Assembly: GCF_009646335.1 (NCBI RefSeq)
Contig: NZ_WJBU01000008.1
Location: 1-64,000, forward strand
Origin: Caenimonas koreensis DSM 17982
GTDB lineage: Bacteria; Pseudomonadota; Gammaproteobacteria; Burkholderiales; Burkholderiaceae_C
Length of the DNA stretch: 64,000 bases
Reading direction: 5' to 3'
Shown here: positions 11,496-18,621 of the stretch, piece after piece
How positions within the stretch are numbered: the first letter of the stretch is position 1
How the letters are laid out: the number at the start of each line of letters is the position of its first letter
Program-made: the position numbers and the translations under genes
Notes under the pieces: model-generated
Databases searched by the model: none
What the model was told of the DNA's origin: nothing
What the model saw: only the letters and a program-made list of their open reading frames with translations

Positions 11496-12359
11496 TCAGA
11501 GGCGCACAGCCACCACTTCCGCGCGCTCGCGTTTCGATGTTTCGCGCGTGGTGATGGCCAGCGGCCCGCGCACCTCTTCCACGCCCTGCAGGCCGATGTG
11601 CCGCACTTCGATGCCGGCGCGCGCAAAGCTCGCGCGAAGATTTGCCTGCGTGAGCGCAGGCGCCTGGCCCGGTGAGGTGGCCCAAAACCGCGCTGCCGTC
11701 GCGGCAATCTCGGCGGCAACCGGTGGTTCGAAACCCGCCTGCCCTGCCCTTTGCTGCAAGCCGAGCCGCCGCTGCTCCACTTGCGCCAGGTCTTTTGCGC
11801 GCACCCAGTCCGACTCGGCGTGCGACACGGCGCACGACATGACAACCCGTCCTCCAGGCTTGAGCACGCGCGACCACGCAGCAATCACCTCTTCTCGCTT
11901 GGCGTGCGGCAACAGGTGCAAAAACGAATGGGCAACGATGGCATCGACCGGCGCGCAGTCAACCGCGGCTGCATCGCAGACCTGCACGTCGATTGGCAAG
12001 CGCAGGTGGCCGGCGAAGAGCTCGTTCTGGCGGGCCGTGGTCCGGCACCGGTCGACGAAAACAAGTTCCGGCTCGCTGCCTTGCGCGCGGAATGCGGCAA
12101 TCGTCATCGCCGTCAGCCCCGTGTCTGCACCGCCTGCTACCAGGACGCGGCGCGACGAGCCACGTGCGACCTCGGCGAGTTCACGGGTAAAAAAGGGCTG
12201 GCCCGCCGGCAGCGCGCCGCCCAGTTCCAGCAATCGCACCAGGCTCCATGAGCGGTGATAGTCCGCACAGCCGTGGGCGGTGTCGCAGAGTGCAGGCGCC
12301 CAGTCCCAGCTGAAGCGGGCAAGGCGGTCGAGCGGCTCGAAGGGGCAGGCAGGTTGCAT
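11496..12359 (-). CDS. SAM-dependent methyltransferase, last gene of the ATP-grasp/Tct operon
   Basis: The 287-residue protein has a class I methyltransferase core. Motif I is VLVAGGADTG, an acidic strand end VFVDRC follows, then DAIVAHSFLHLL (motif IV region) and VLKPGGRVVMS (post-motif). The target is unknown; the fold family includes small-molecule and protein methylases. The start at 12359 lies 4 nt after the stop of the TctA-TctB fusion, so the gene belongs to that operon. A farther upstream start at 12425 would overlap the permease and is less likely. Its presence after a ligase and a carboxylate transporter suggests it modifies the same metabolite, which is inference. Confidence 0.75.
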   Translation of the reverse strand: MQPACPFEPLDRLARFSWDWAPALCDTAHGCADYHRSWSLVRLLELGGALPAGQPFFTRELAEVARGSSRRVLVAGGADTGLTAMTIAAFRAQGSEPELVFVDRCRTTARQNELFAGHLRLPIDVQVCDAAAVDCAPVDAIVAHSFLHLLPHAKREEVIAAWSRVLKPGGRVVMSCAVSHAESDWVRAKDLAQVEQRRLGLQQRAGQAGFEPPVAAEIAATAARFWATSPGQAPALTQANLRASFARAGIEVRHIGLQGVEEVRGPLAITTRETSKRERAEVVAVRL

Positions 12360-12363
12360 GTTG

Positions 12364-14340
12364 TCAGTCGGAAGCAAAGAGTTGCCACAGCGCACCGCGC
12401 GGCAGCATGAGGTTGGCGACCTCATTCACAAACCACCAGGTGGCCAGCATATAGACGGCGCCCGACACGGCCGCCACCAGCCAGGCCCGCACGCCGCTTC
12501 GCCCGGCCCGGGCCAGTGTCCAGGCGAATACCGCCAGGCCGACGCCTTCCACCAGCCCCGTGAACCACACAAGGACAGGCAGGCCGACGATCAGCAGCAA
12601 CGGCAGCCGATGCTCGGGCGGTGGCGCGAGCCCGGCGGCCAGCATCCCGGGCGAGAACGCTTGGCTGCGAGGCTGCCGGGCCAACACTGCACGTGCCGTG
12701 GCGGCGGCCGCAAATGCGAGGCACACCGCGGCAACTGAGGTGGCATAGGCCGAGTAAGTCGCACGGTCCGCCAGCGCGAACGCCAGCAACACGCCGATGA
12801 CGATCGTGGAGACCAGGCCGATCGACACGTCGGCATCCTGCTGCGGGGCGCGCTCTTTCACAGCGCCGCGATGCCTCGCCATCCACCACAGCGAGCCTGC
12901 GATGAGCAGCACCAGCGCGATGCAGCCGGGCCGCTGCAAGGGATGCAGCCTGCCGATATCGACCAGCTGCAGCGACAGCGACAGGTTCGTTTCGATCAGG
13001 CTGCCGAGCACAAATGCAATGACGAACGGTGCGCGCGGCCAGCCGTGGGTCCGCCAGTAGTAGCCCGCTACGCCGAAGCCGACGGCCGTGTACAGATCGA
13101 ACAGTAGCCCGTTGATCTGCACGACCGTGACCAGGCTGATCACCAGGCAAGGCAGCGCGATCCGCTCGATCGGCAGCTTGCGCAGCTTTGCCAGCCATGG
13201 GATCAGCGCCACACCGACGACCGAAGTCAGCAGGTTCGAGAACAGCAGCGCCAGGATGAGCGTAAAGGTCAGCGGCAATTGAGTGGTGAGCATCGCCATG
13301 CCGGGCACGATGCCGTGCATCGTGAAAACGGCTATCAGCGCAACGCCGGCTTCACTGCCGGGCAGGCCGAAAGCCACGGCTGGCAGCAGCGAACCCCCAT
13401 CCTTCGCATCCACTGCGGCCTCTGGCGCAATGACGCCCCGGATATCGCCCTTGCCAAACTCGCTGTTGTCCGGCGTGCTTTGCACGGCGTGGCCATACGC
13501 AACGAACCCCGCTACCGTGCCGCCAACGCCGGGGATCATGCCCACGAGCGTGCCGATGGACGACGAGCGAATCGTCAGGCCGAGGTTGCGAAACACGGCC
13601 ATCACACCTTCGCGGATCGAGTCGCCACCCTTCGAATCATCGGCCGTCGACTTGTTGAGCCGGAAGGTGCGCATCCACTCGATCAGCTCCGAGAACGTGA
13701 ACATGCCCAGCATCATCGCCACGACGTTGAAGCCCTGCGACATGTCGGTCACGCCAAAATTCCAGCGCGGCAATCCGCTCGCCGGGTCTTGCCCGAACGA
13801 CGCGGCAAGCAGACCCAGCGCCGTCATCACGGCAGCCTTGAGCTTCGAGCTTGTCGGCACCGAGATGATGGTGACCAGGCCCCAGATGCCGATGAGCAGG
13901 CGCTCGAGCGGCCCGAATTCGAGCAGCAGTGGCCGCACGATGGGCAGCGCTGCCAGCAACACCAGCACGCCGAACAGCGAGCCGACAGCAGAGGCCGTCG
14001 CGGCGCACGCAATCGCCATTCGCGGCCGCCCTTGTTGCGCCATGGGGTAGCCGTCGAGCAAGGTGGGCGTGCTCGACACGTTGCCCGGAATGTTGAACAG
14101 GATCGCAGTGATCGAACCCATGAAGGTGGCGCCGCCGGTGAGCGCGCCGAACATCAGCAGAACCGACTCGGGCGACCAGCCCATCGTGAACACCATCACG
14201 AGCACGACCATGCTCGTATTGCCGATGCCCGGCAGAAACGACGTGATCATCGCGAGCAATGTGCCCGCCACCGGGATCAGGATGCCCGGCCACGAAAAGA
14301 CATTGGACGCACCGGCCGCAAATGCGTCGAACCAGCTCAT
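12364..14340 (-). CDS. Tripartite tricarboxylate transporter permease, TctA fused to a TctB-like domain
   Basis: The 658-residue membrane protein begins with a full TctA unit of about 490 residues. It includes the GALTGGATFMGSITAILFNIPGN signature near 66-90 and the second PGVGGTVAGFVAYG motif. The remaining 150 residues hold about four further hydrophobic segments in the pattern of the small TctB subunit, so both membrane subunits are in one chain. A separate tctA is normally about 500 residues. Its start overlaps the stop of the TctC-type gene by 4 nt (ATGA). With that binding protein it should import a carboxylate using an ion gradient. The TctB assignment rests on hydrophobicity and position, not on clear motifs. 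Confidence 0.85.
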   Translation of the reverse strand: MSWFDAFAAGASNVFSWPGILIPVAGTLLAMITSFLPGIGNTSMVVLVMVFTMGWSPESVLLMFGALTGGATFMGSITAILFNIPGNVSSTPTLLDGYPMAQQGRPRMAIACAATASAVGSLFGVLVLLAALPIVRPLLLEFGPLERLLIGIWGLVTIISVPTSSKLKAAVMTALGLLAASFGQDPASGLPRWNFGVTDMSQGFNVVAMMLGMFTFSELIEWMRTFRLNKSTADDSKGGDSIREGVMAVFRNLGLTIRSSSIGTLVGMIPGVGGTVAGFVAYGHAVQSTPDNSEFGKGDIRGVIAPEAAVDAKDGGSLLPAVAFGLPGSEAGVALIAVFTMHGIVPGMAMLTTQLPLTFTLILALLFSNLLTSVVGVALIPWLAKLRKLPIERIALPCLVISLVTVVQINGLLFDLYTAVGFGVAGYYWRTHGWPRAPFVIAFVLGSLIETNLSLSLQLVDIGRLHPLQRPGCIALVLLIAGSLWWMARHRGAVKERAPQQDADVSIGLVSTIVIGVLLAFALADRATYSAYATSVAAVCLAFAAAATARAVLARQPRSQAFSPGMLAAGLAPPPEHRLPLLLIVGLPVLVWFTGLVEGVGLAVFAWTLARAGRSGVRAWLVAAVSGAVYMLATWWFVNEVANLMLPRGALWQLFASD

Positions 14341-15365
14341 GAAGCTGCAGCAAGCCGCTTGAGGACCGCCTGGTGTTTCATCATCGAACGCTCGATGCGC
14401 ACGAGGTGTTCACGCACGACCGCGCCGCGCATTGGCTCCACGACCAGCTTCTGAAGCTTCGCCGCATCGCGCAGGGTGGCGCTGAAAAGCGCCTGCTCCA
14501 CGGCGGCCTCGATACAGGCGCGCACGGGTGCAGGCGCCGTACGGGCGATCGCTACCGCGCGGGACGTCTGCGCGAGGTCCGCCGCCAGGCTCGCCAGTTC
14601 CATCCGCTCTCGCCGCACTTTCGGATCGAGCTTGCGTGTGTGCAGGTCGACCAGTCCACCCGGGCCGGCGAGATGCGGGACGCCCGGCAGTTCGGCGAAG
14701 GGGCCGTCCGACAGCACCATCAACACGCGCGTGCCGGGCGCGCTCGAGACGAACCGCTGGACGCTGTCGAGTGAGCCGTCGGTCAGGTCGACGTCGCCGC
14801 GCAGCAAGGCGAGCCACCGGTCAGCCGACCCGCTGTACCCGCGCACGAGCTTGACCTCGCGATCGAGCAGCATGGCCGGCAGCAGGATGCGCGAGACGAC
14901 CCCGGTTGACACGCCAGCTGCCAGCGGCTGGTTGCCCGCGAGCAGGCGAACGCCATCCTCGCGTGAAGCCCATACGCCGTTCGTCTCGCCAAATGCGCCG
15001 ATGGCCGTGAAGTCGGCAATCGGAGGCAGCGTGGCATCCGTGAGCCGGGCTGCCAGCAAGTCGCGCAGGTCAAAGACGCCGAGCGTGATGCTGTCCACCG
15101 GCGCCGACGCAATTGCCTTCATGCCCGAGACGCCGTTGGCACCTGCAATGTTGCTCACGGCCACACGCGCGCCGGTGATGTCCTGCAACACGGGCGCCAG
15201 GACGCGGGCGTACGAGTCGTACCCGCCACCGGGTTTGAACGGCACGACGATGTTGATCTTCTTGCGGCCCACAAGCGTGCTGCATGAATCTGCGGCCGAC
15301 GCACTCGCGCATGCCATGAAGACTGCCACCACCGCTGCCAGCCTGAATGCCCGTTTGCCTGTCAT
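14337..15365 (-). CDS. TctC/Bug-type periplasmic binding protein
   Basis: The 342-residue protein opens with a Sec signal peptide (MTGKRAFRLAAVVAVFMACASASA, cut before ADSC). The family pattern INIVVPFKPGGGYDSYARVLAP follows: the first strand and ligand loop of Bug proteins, which bind carboxylates in the periplasm. The middle is more divergent than in typical Bug proteins. I placed the start at 15365, where the ATG overlaps the stop of the ATP-grasp gene (ATGA). The longer open frame up to 15848 is antisense-like overlap with that gene. It is the binding partner of the downstream TctA-TctB fusion. The ligand is unknown. Confidence 0.82.
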   Translation of the reverse strand: MTGKRAFRLAAVVAVFMACASASAADSCSTLVGRKKINIVVPFKPGGGYDSYARVLAPVLQDITGARVAVSNIAGANGVSGMKAIASAPVDSITLGVFDLRDLLAARLTDATLPPIADFTAIGAFGETNGVWASREDGVRLLAGNQPLAAGVSTGVVSRILLPAMLLDREVKLVRGYSGSADRWLALLRGDVDLTDGSLDSVQRFVSSAPGTRVLMVLSDGPFAELPGVPHLAGPGGLVDLHTRKLDPKVRRERMELASLAADLAQTSRAVAIARTAPAPVRACIEAAVEQALFSATLRDAAKLQKLVVEPMRGAVVREHLVRIERSMMKHQAVLKRLAAAS

Positions 15366-17173
15366 GCCCGCTCCCTCATTGCCTGATGCGGCCGCGCCAT
15401 GGCGGTCACGCGCGTCACCATCACTGCGTCGTGCGCGACCATCGCTGCGCGATTGACCATGTCGATCCGATCCCACTGCGCGAGCGGCAAGCCCATGCGG
15501 TCGACTTCGCTGATGGTCATCAGGCACGTGGCATTGCGCACATCCGTCCTGCGCAGCAGCGCCTGGGCAGCTGCGAACCCATCGGCAAACGGGCCGGTGG
15601 CCAGCCGCCCATCGATCCACAAGCCCGCAGGCGACGAAATCCCGTTCGACTCGCCCTCGCGTAAAAGCCGCTGCAGGGCCAGCTCGCGCGGCGCATCGCC
15701 GTCCGTGCAAATCAACAGCCGCGCCGGTATGCGGCAGTCGTCCCCCAGCAGTTCCCTCAGGATCTGGTGGTAGATCTTCGGCTCCGAGCTCGTCCCCAGC
15801 TGCGGCTGGCCGTTGACTTCGCAGATCAGCGCACCCGTGTCGAACCACGACTGGCGGATGTCTTCCATGATCAGGTCCACCCCCGCGAAGTCGAGCCTGA
15901 GCAACGCCGCTGCGTCCACAGCCAGCTGCAGGTTGTCCGGATGGGTTTGCTGCAGCGGCACGCTCTCATTGGTGCCGCCCGCGCTCACGTTGTCGCGGCG
16001 GCGCAGGCGCACGTACTCACCGGCCCTGGGCACGTCGGCTGCAGTCTTGCCGTGTTGCAGGAGCAGATCGTGTGCCTCGGCATCCAGCTCGAGCAGCACG
16101 CGTCCCGTGCGCCGCATTCCGCGCTGCAGCAACGCGTTTTGCTGCTGCAATTGCACGAGTGCTGCAACGGATGTGACCCCATCACCGAAAACGCCACCTG
16201 CAATGCGCCGCGTGACGCGGATCACCCGGCCATTGAACACCGTGAGCCGGTGCGTGAAGCCGGGCGCCCACTTCTCGACCAGCACGTTGGGCGATGCATC
16301 CCGCGCCAGCGCAAAGCCCTGGGCTACGGCTGCGTCATCGCGCAAGTCGGCAGACACGCCCGTGCCCTGCTGAAGATCCATTGGCTTGACCACCACCGGA
16401 TAGCCAAGCTGGTGTGCAGCCTGCATGGCGGCATGCGCAGACTTCACAAGGTGGTTGTCGCCACCCGGCAAGCCTGCAGCGCGCAGCACGCGTGCCGTGG
16501 TGTGCTTGCTGTTGGCCATGCGCATGCCGATCGCCGGCGTTGCGTCGGTCAGCGAGCTTTCCATCCAGCGCGAGCGCGCGCCAGTGCCCAGCACGAGTGT
16601 GTACTTCGCGACGACTTGCACAGGCACATCGAGCTCGTGAGCAGCGCTGAGCACATTGAAGGTGTTCAGGCCCGGGTTGGCGAACTCCTTGAGTTCCTCA
16701 TGGATGGCATCGCGCTCGCGAGCCGCATCAGGCGCCTGCCCCGAGGCCAGTCGATTGAACAGGCGCGTGGCCCACGCCATGGCAATTCGCGCAGGCTTCA
16801 TGGTGGCTGCGGGCAGGCAGACGTGGAACGTCGAGGCGCCTGCCGGCACCGGCTCCTGCACGTGCTGCCGCTCTTGGCGTTGGACATGGAAAACCGTGGT
16901 CAGCGCGATACGGCTTTGCCGCTGGATGGCGCATTGCAGCCAGGTATGCAGCGTCACCAGCCGCTCGTCCGCGGACTGCCCGGCAGGCGTTGCCGGTAGC
17001 GGTTCATCGACCAGCTGCACGAGCGCTGCCTCGACAGCGTGCAGCGCAGGCCCGAGCGACTGCGCACCTGCGTCTTCGACGATGACGACACCCGCAAGAC
17101 TGGCTTCGCGCACACCGAAGCACGCACCTGCGCGACGGCTCCAGCTCGGGCTGATCTGTAGGAGTTCGGACAC
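15362..17173 (-). CDS. Cyanophycin-synthetase-like ATP-grasp ligase with degenerate, truncated Mur-ligase end
   Basis: The 603-residue protein follows the N-terminal two-thirds of cyanophycin synthetase. Residues 1-200 are the N domain. The ATP-grasp domain spans about 211-470, with AIGMRMANSKHTTARVLRAAGLP, Lys263 in VVVKP, the QQGTGVS loop, the VEKWAPGFTHRL segment and metal ligands near Asp433, Glu452 and Asn454. Residues 480-580 still align with the start of the Mur-ligase domain (RIP at 481-483, GLWIDGRL at 517-524, then a FAAAQALLRRTDV segment). The P-loop expected as TGTNGKTT reads CTDGDAPRE, and the rest of the domain is absent (CphA is about 870 residues). It may be a single-activity carboxylate-amine ligase. 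The gene overlaps the TctC-type gene by 4 nt. Family is fairly sure, product unknown. Confidence 0.8.
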   Translation of the reverse strand: MSELLQISPSWSRRAGACFGVREASLAGVVIVEDAGAQSLGPALHAVEAALVQLVDEPLPATPAGQSADERLVTLHTWLQCAIQRQSRIALTTVFHVQRQERQHVQEPVPAGASTFHVCLPAATMKPARIAMAWATRLFNRLASGQAPDAARERDAIHEELKEFANPGLNTFNVLSAAHELDVPVQVVAKYTLVLGTGARSRWMESSLTDATPAIGMRMANSKHTTARVLRAAGLPGGDNHLVKSAHAAMQAAHQLGYPVVVKPMDLQQGTGVSADLRDDAAVAQGFALARDASPNVLVEKWAPGFTHRLTVFNGRVIRVTRRIAGGVFGDGVTSVAALVQLQQQNALLQRGMRRTGRVLLELDAEAHDLLLQHGKTAADVPRAGEYVRLRRRDNVSAGGTNESVPLQQTHPDNLQLAVDAAALLRLDFAGVDLIMEDIRQSWFDTGALICEVNGQPQLGTSSEPKIYHQILRELLGDDCRIPARLLICTDGDAPRELALQRLLREGESNGISSPAGLWIDGRLATGPFADGFAAAQALLRRTDVRNATCLMTISEVDRMGLPLAQWDRIDMVNRAAMVAHDAVMVTRVTAMARPHQAMRERA

Positions 17174-17196
17174 TGCGTCGCGGTCTGCTTCAGTGG

Positions 17197-18450
17197 CTAT
17201 TTCGACGCCAGCTTGATGCCAACGGCATAGGCATTCGTATTCGCGCCTTGTGCGGACGAGCCGTAGTACGCCGCCGGATTGTTGCGCGTGTGCACAGCCA
17301 GCACGAACAGGCTCGCGATGTCATTGAGCCGCGCCATCGCGCCCACGCTGGTCTGGTTGCCGCCCAAGCCGTTCGTGCTGCATGACACGCCGCCGCTCAA
17401 CGTGCAGGTGCCTGCCGTGCCGCGTGCGTGATTAGCGGCGAAGCGCCAGCGCGCATCCAGCTTGTATTCGCCGCTGACCTGGCCGGTGTAGTTGGCATAC
17501 GACCTGAACTTGCCCGCAAGCGCCGCCGAATCGTCTTCGGTGTAGCGCAGGCGTGCCACGTCTGCCGCAAAGCGCCACTGGCCTTCGCTCCAGGCGCCTG
17601 TGATACGCCAGCCCTGGTCGCGCGACGTGACGGTGGCTGGCATGTTGCGAATCGACGTGGCGGCAGGCAGCGGCAAGTCTGCTGCCTTGCTCACCGGCAG
17701 CCAGTTGTTGTGCACTTCCGTCGCGAGCGCTGCATACCAGGGGCCGTTGCGCCACTGGACCGACGCTGCCGCAAGCGAAGTCTTCACGTGGTCGTTCGCC
17801 ACCACGGGCCGTGTCGAGTAAGAAGCGCCGAGGTTGAAGCCCGACCACTTCGGCGAGACCCACAACAGCATGTGGTTGACGCGGTTGTTGAACGTGGTGT
17901 CGCCCGCGGCCTTCCAGCCCACGCCCGATTGCGTGCGCGCCGTGGAAACGATGTTGCCCGAGCTGACGTTCAGCAGCCGCAGCGGATCACCCGCCTCCTT
18001 GTACATCGTGTCCATCTGGCCGTAGCTCAGCCGGCCGAAGCCGGGGTGATCGACCCACACGAATGCATCGCGCGTGCGGAAGTTTTCCTGGAAGCGGCCC
18101 ACGAAGTCGATGAGGCCCTGCACGTCATAGCCCAGCGTGAGGTCGCCATGGCGCAGCAACTGGCCGCGAAAGCCGATGTACGAGTTGGACCACGCCTGGT
18201 CGCGCGTAGTCGCTTTGGGGTTCGCGTTCTTGGCGAGCACGGTTGTGTCGTTGCGAAGCGTGCCCATGTTGCCAACGTCGGTTCCCGCTGCAGACGGCGT
18301 GCCGAAATGCTGCTCTTTCCACTCGGGATAGAGATTGAAATAGAACTCGAACGCGGCCGGGTCCGGCTTTGATTGCGCGTGTGCTGCCAACCAGGGCGCA
18401 ACGCATGCAAGTGGCAAGAGCGCGCGCGCAATGCGCAAACGACGTGTCAT
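17197..18450 (-). CDS. Gram-negative general porin
   Basis: The 417-residue outer-membrane protein has a signal peptide cut near AAHAQS and alternating-hydrophobicity beta strands throughout. Porin hallmarks include SYIGFRGQLLRHGDLTLGYDVQG, FVWVDHPGFGRLSYGQMD and a VGIKLASK end. Unlike most Burkholderiales porins it ends in lysine rather than phenylalanine. As the first gene of the operon it probably lets the transported solute cross the outer membrane. Its ATG lies only 14 nt after the 3' end of tRNA-Leu(UAG), with no room for a separate promoter and no Shine-Dalgarno between them. Confidence 0.88.
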   Translation of the reverse strand: MTRRLRIARALLPLACVAPWLAAHAQSKPDPAAFEFYFNLYPEWKEQHFGTPSAAGTDVGNMGTLRNDTTVLAKNANPKATTRDQAWSNSYIGFRGQLLRHGDLTLGYDVQGLIDFVGRFQENFRTRDAFVWVDHPGFGRLSYGQMDTMYKEAGDPLRLLNVSSGNIVSTARTQSGVGWKAAGDTTFNNRVNHMLLWVSPKWSGFNLGASYSTRPVVANDHVKTSLAAASVQWRNGPWYAALATEVHNNWLPVSKAADLPLPAATSIRNMPATVTSRDQGWRITGAWSEGQWRFAADVARLRYTEDDSAALAGKFRSYANYTGQVSGEYKLDARWRFAANHARGTAGTCTLSGGVSCSTNGLGGNQTSVGAMARLNDIASLFVLAVHTRNNPAAYYGSSAQGANTNAYAVGIKLASK

Positions 18451-18464
18451 GTTAGGTCCATGGT

Positions 18465-18551
18465 TGGTGCGCGGGGGGGGACTCGAACCCCCACACCATT
18501 GCTGGCGTCAGGACCTAAACCTGGTGCGTCTACCAATTTCGCCACCCGCGC
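18465..18551 (-). tRNA. tRNA-Leu(UAG)
   Basis: The 87-nt gene includes an encoded CCA. The acceptor stem GCGCGGG pairs with CCCGCGC, the anticodon loop TTTAGGT gives TAG, and there is a long variable arm. The porin gene begins 14 nt after its 3' end on the same strand. Confidence 0.96.
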
Positions 18552-18564
18552 TGGTCCTCAATCG

Positions 18565-18598
18565 AAAAGCGGGCTTCCAGTATTTCCGGCAAGCCCGC
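18565..18598 (-). terminator. Terminator of the RND efflux operon
   Basis: On the minus strand a GCGGGCTT arm, extended by GCCGG against CTGG, pairs with AAGCCCGC and runs into TTTT. It lies between the end of the RND gene and tRNA-Leu(UAG). Confidence 0.7.
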
Positions 18599-18621
18599 CC
18601 AATTCCGGTCGAGCCGCGAGT

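Noticed and set aside
10023-11675. A 550-residue plus-strand open frame opposite clpP, tig and the methyltransferase
   Set aside because: It spans three real genes on the other strand and has no recognisable motifs.
12422-13198. A 258-residue minus-strand frame inside the TctA-TctB gene
   Set aside because: It is an out-of-frame shadow rich in Arg and Ala; the in-frame protein has clear TctA signatures.
14337-15848. A longer N-terminus for the TctC-type protein
   Set aside because: The extra 161 residues overlap the ATP-grasp gene and have no signal peptide, whereas the ATG at 15365 gives a proper signal peptide and an ATGA overlap.
15362-17173. Calling this gene cphA (cyanophycin synthetase)
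   Set aside because: The Mur-ligase half is missing and the remaining P-loop is destroyed, so it cannot carry out both ligations of cyanophycin synthesis.
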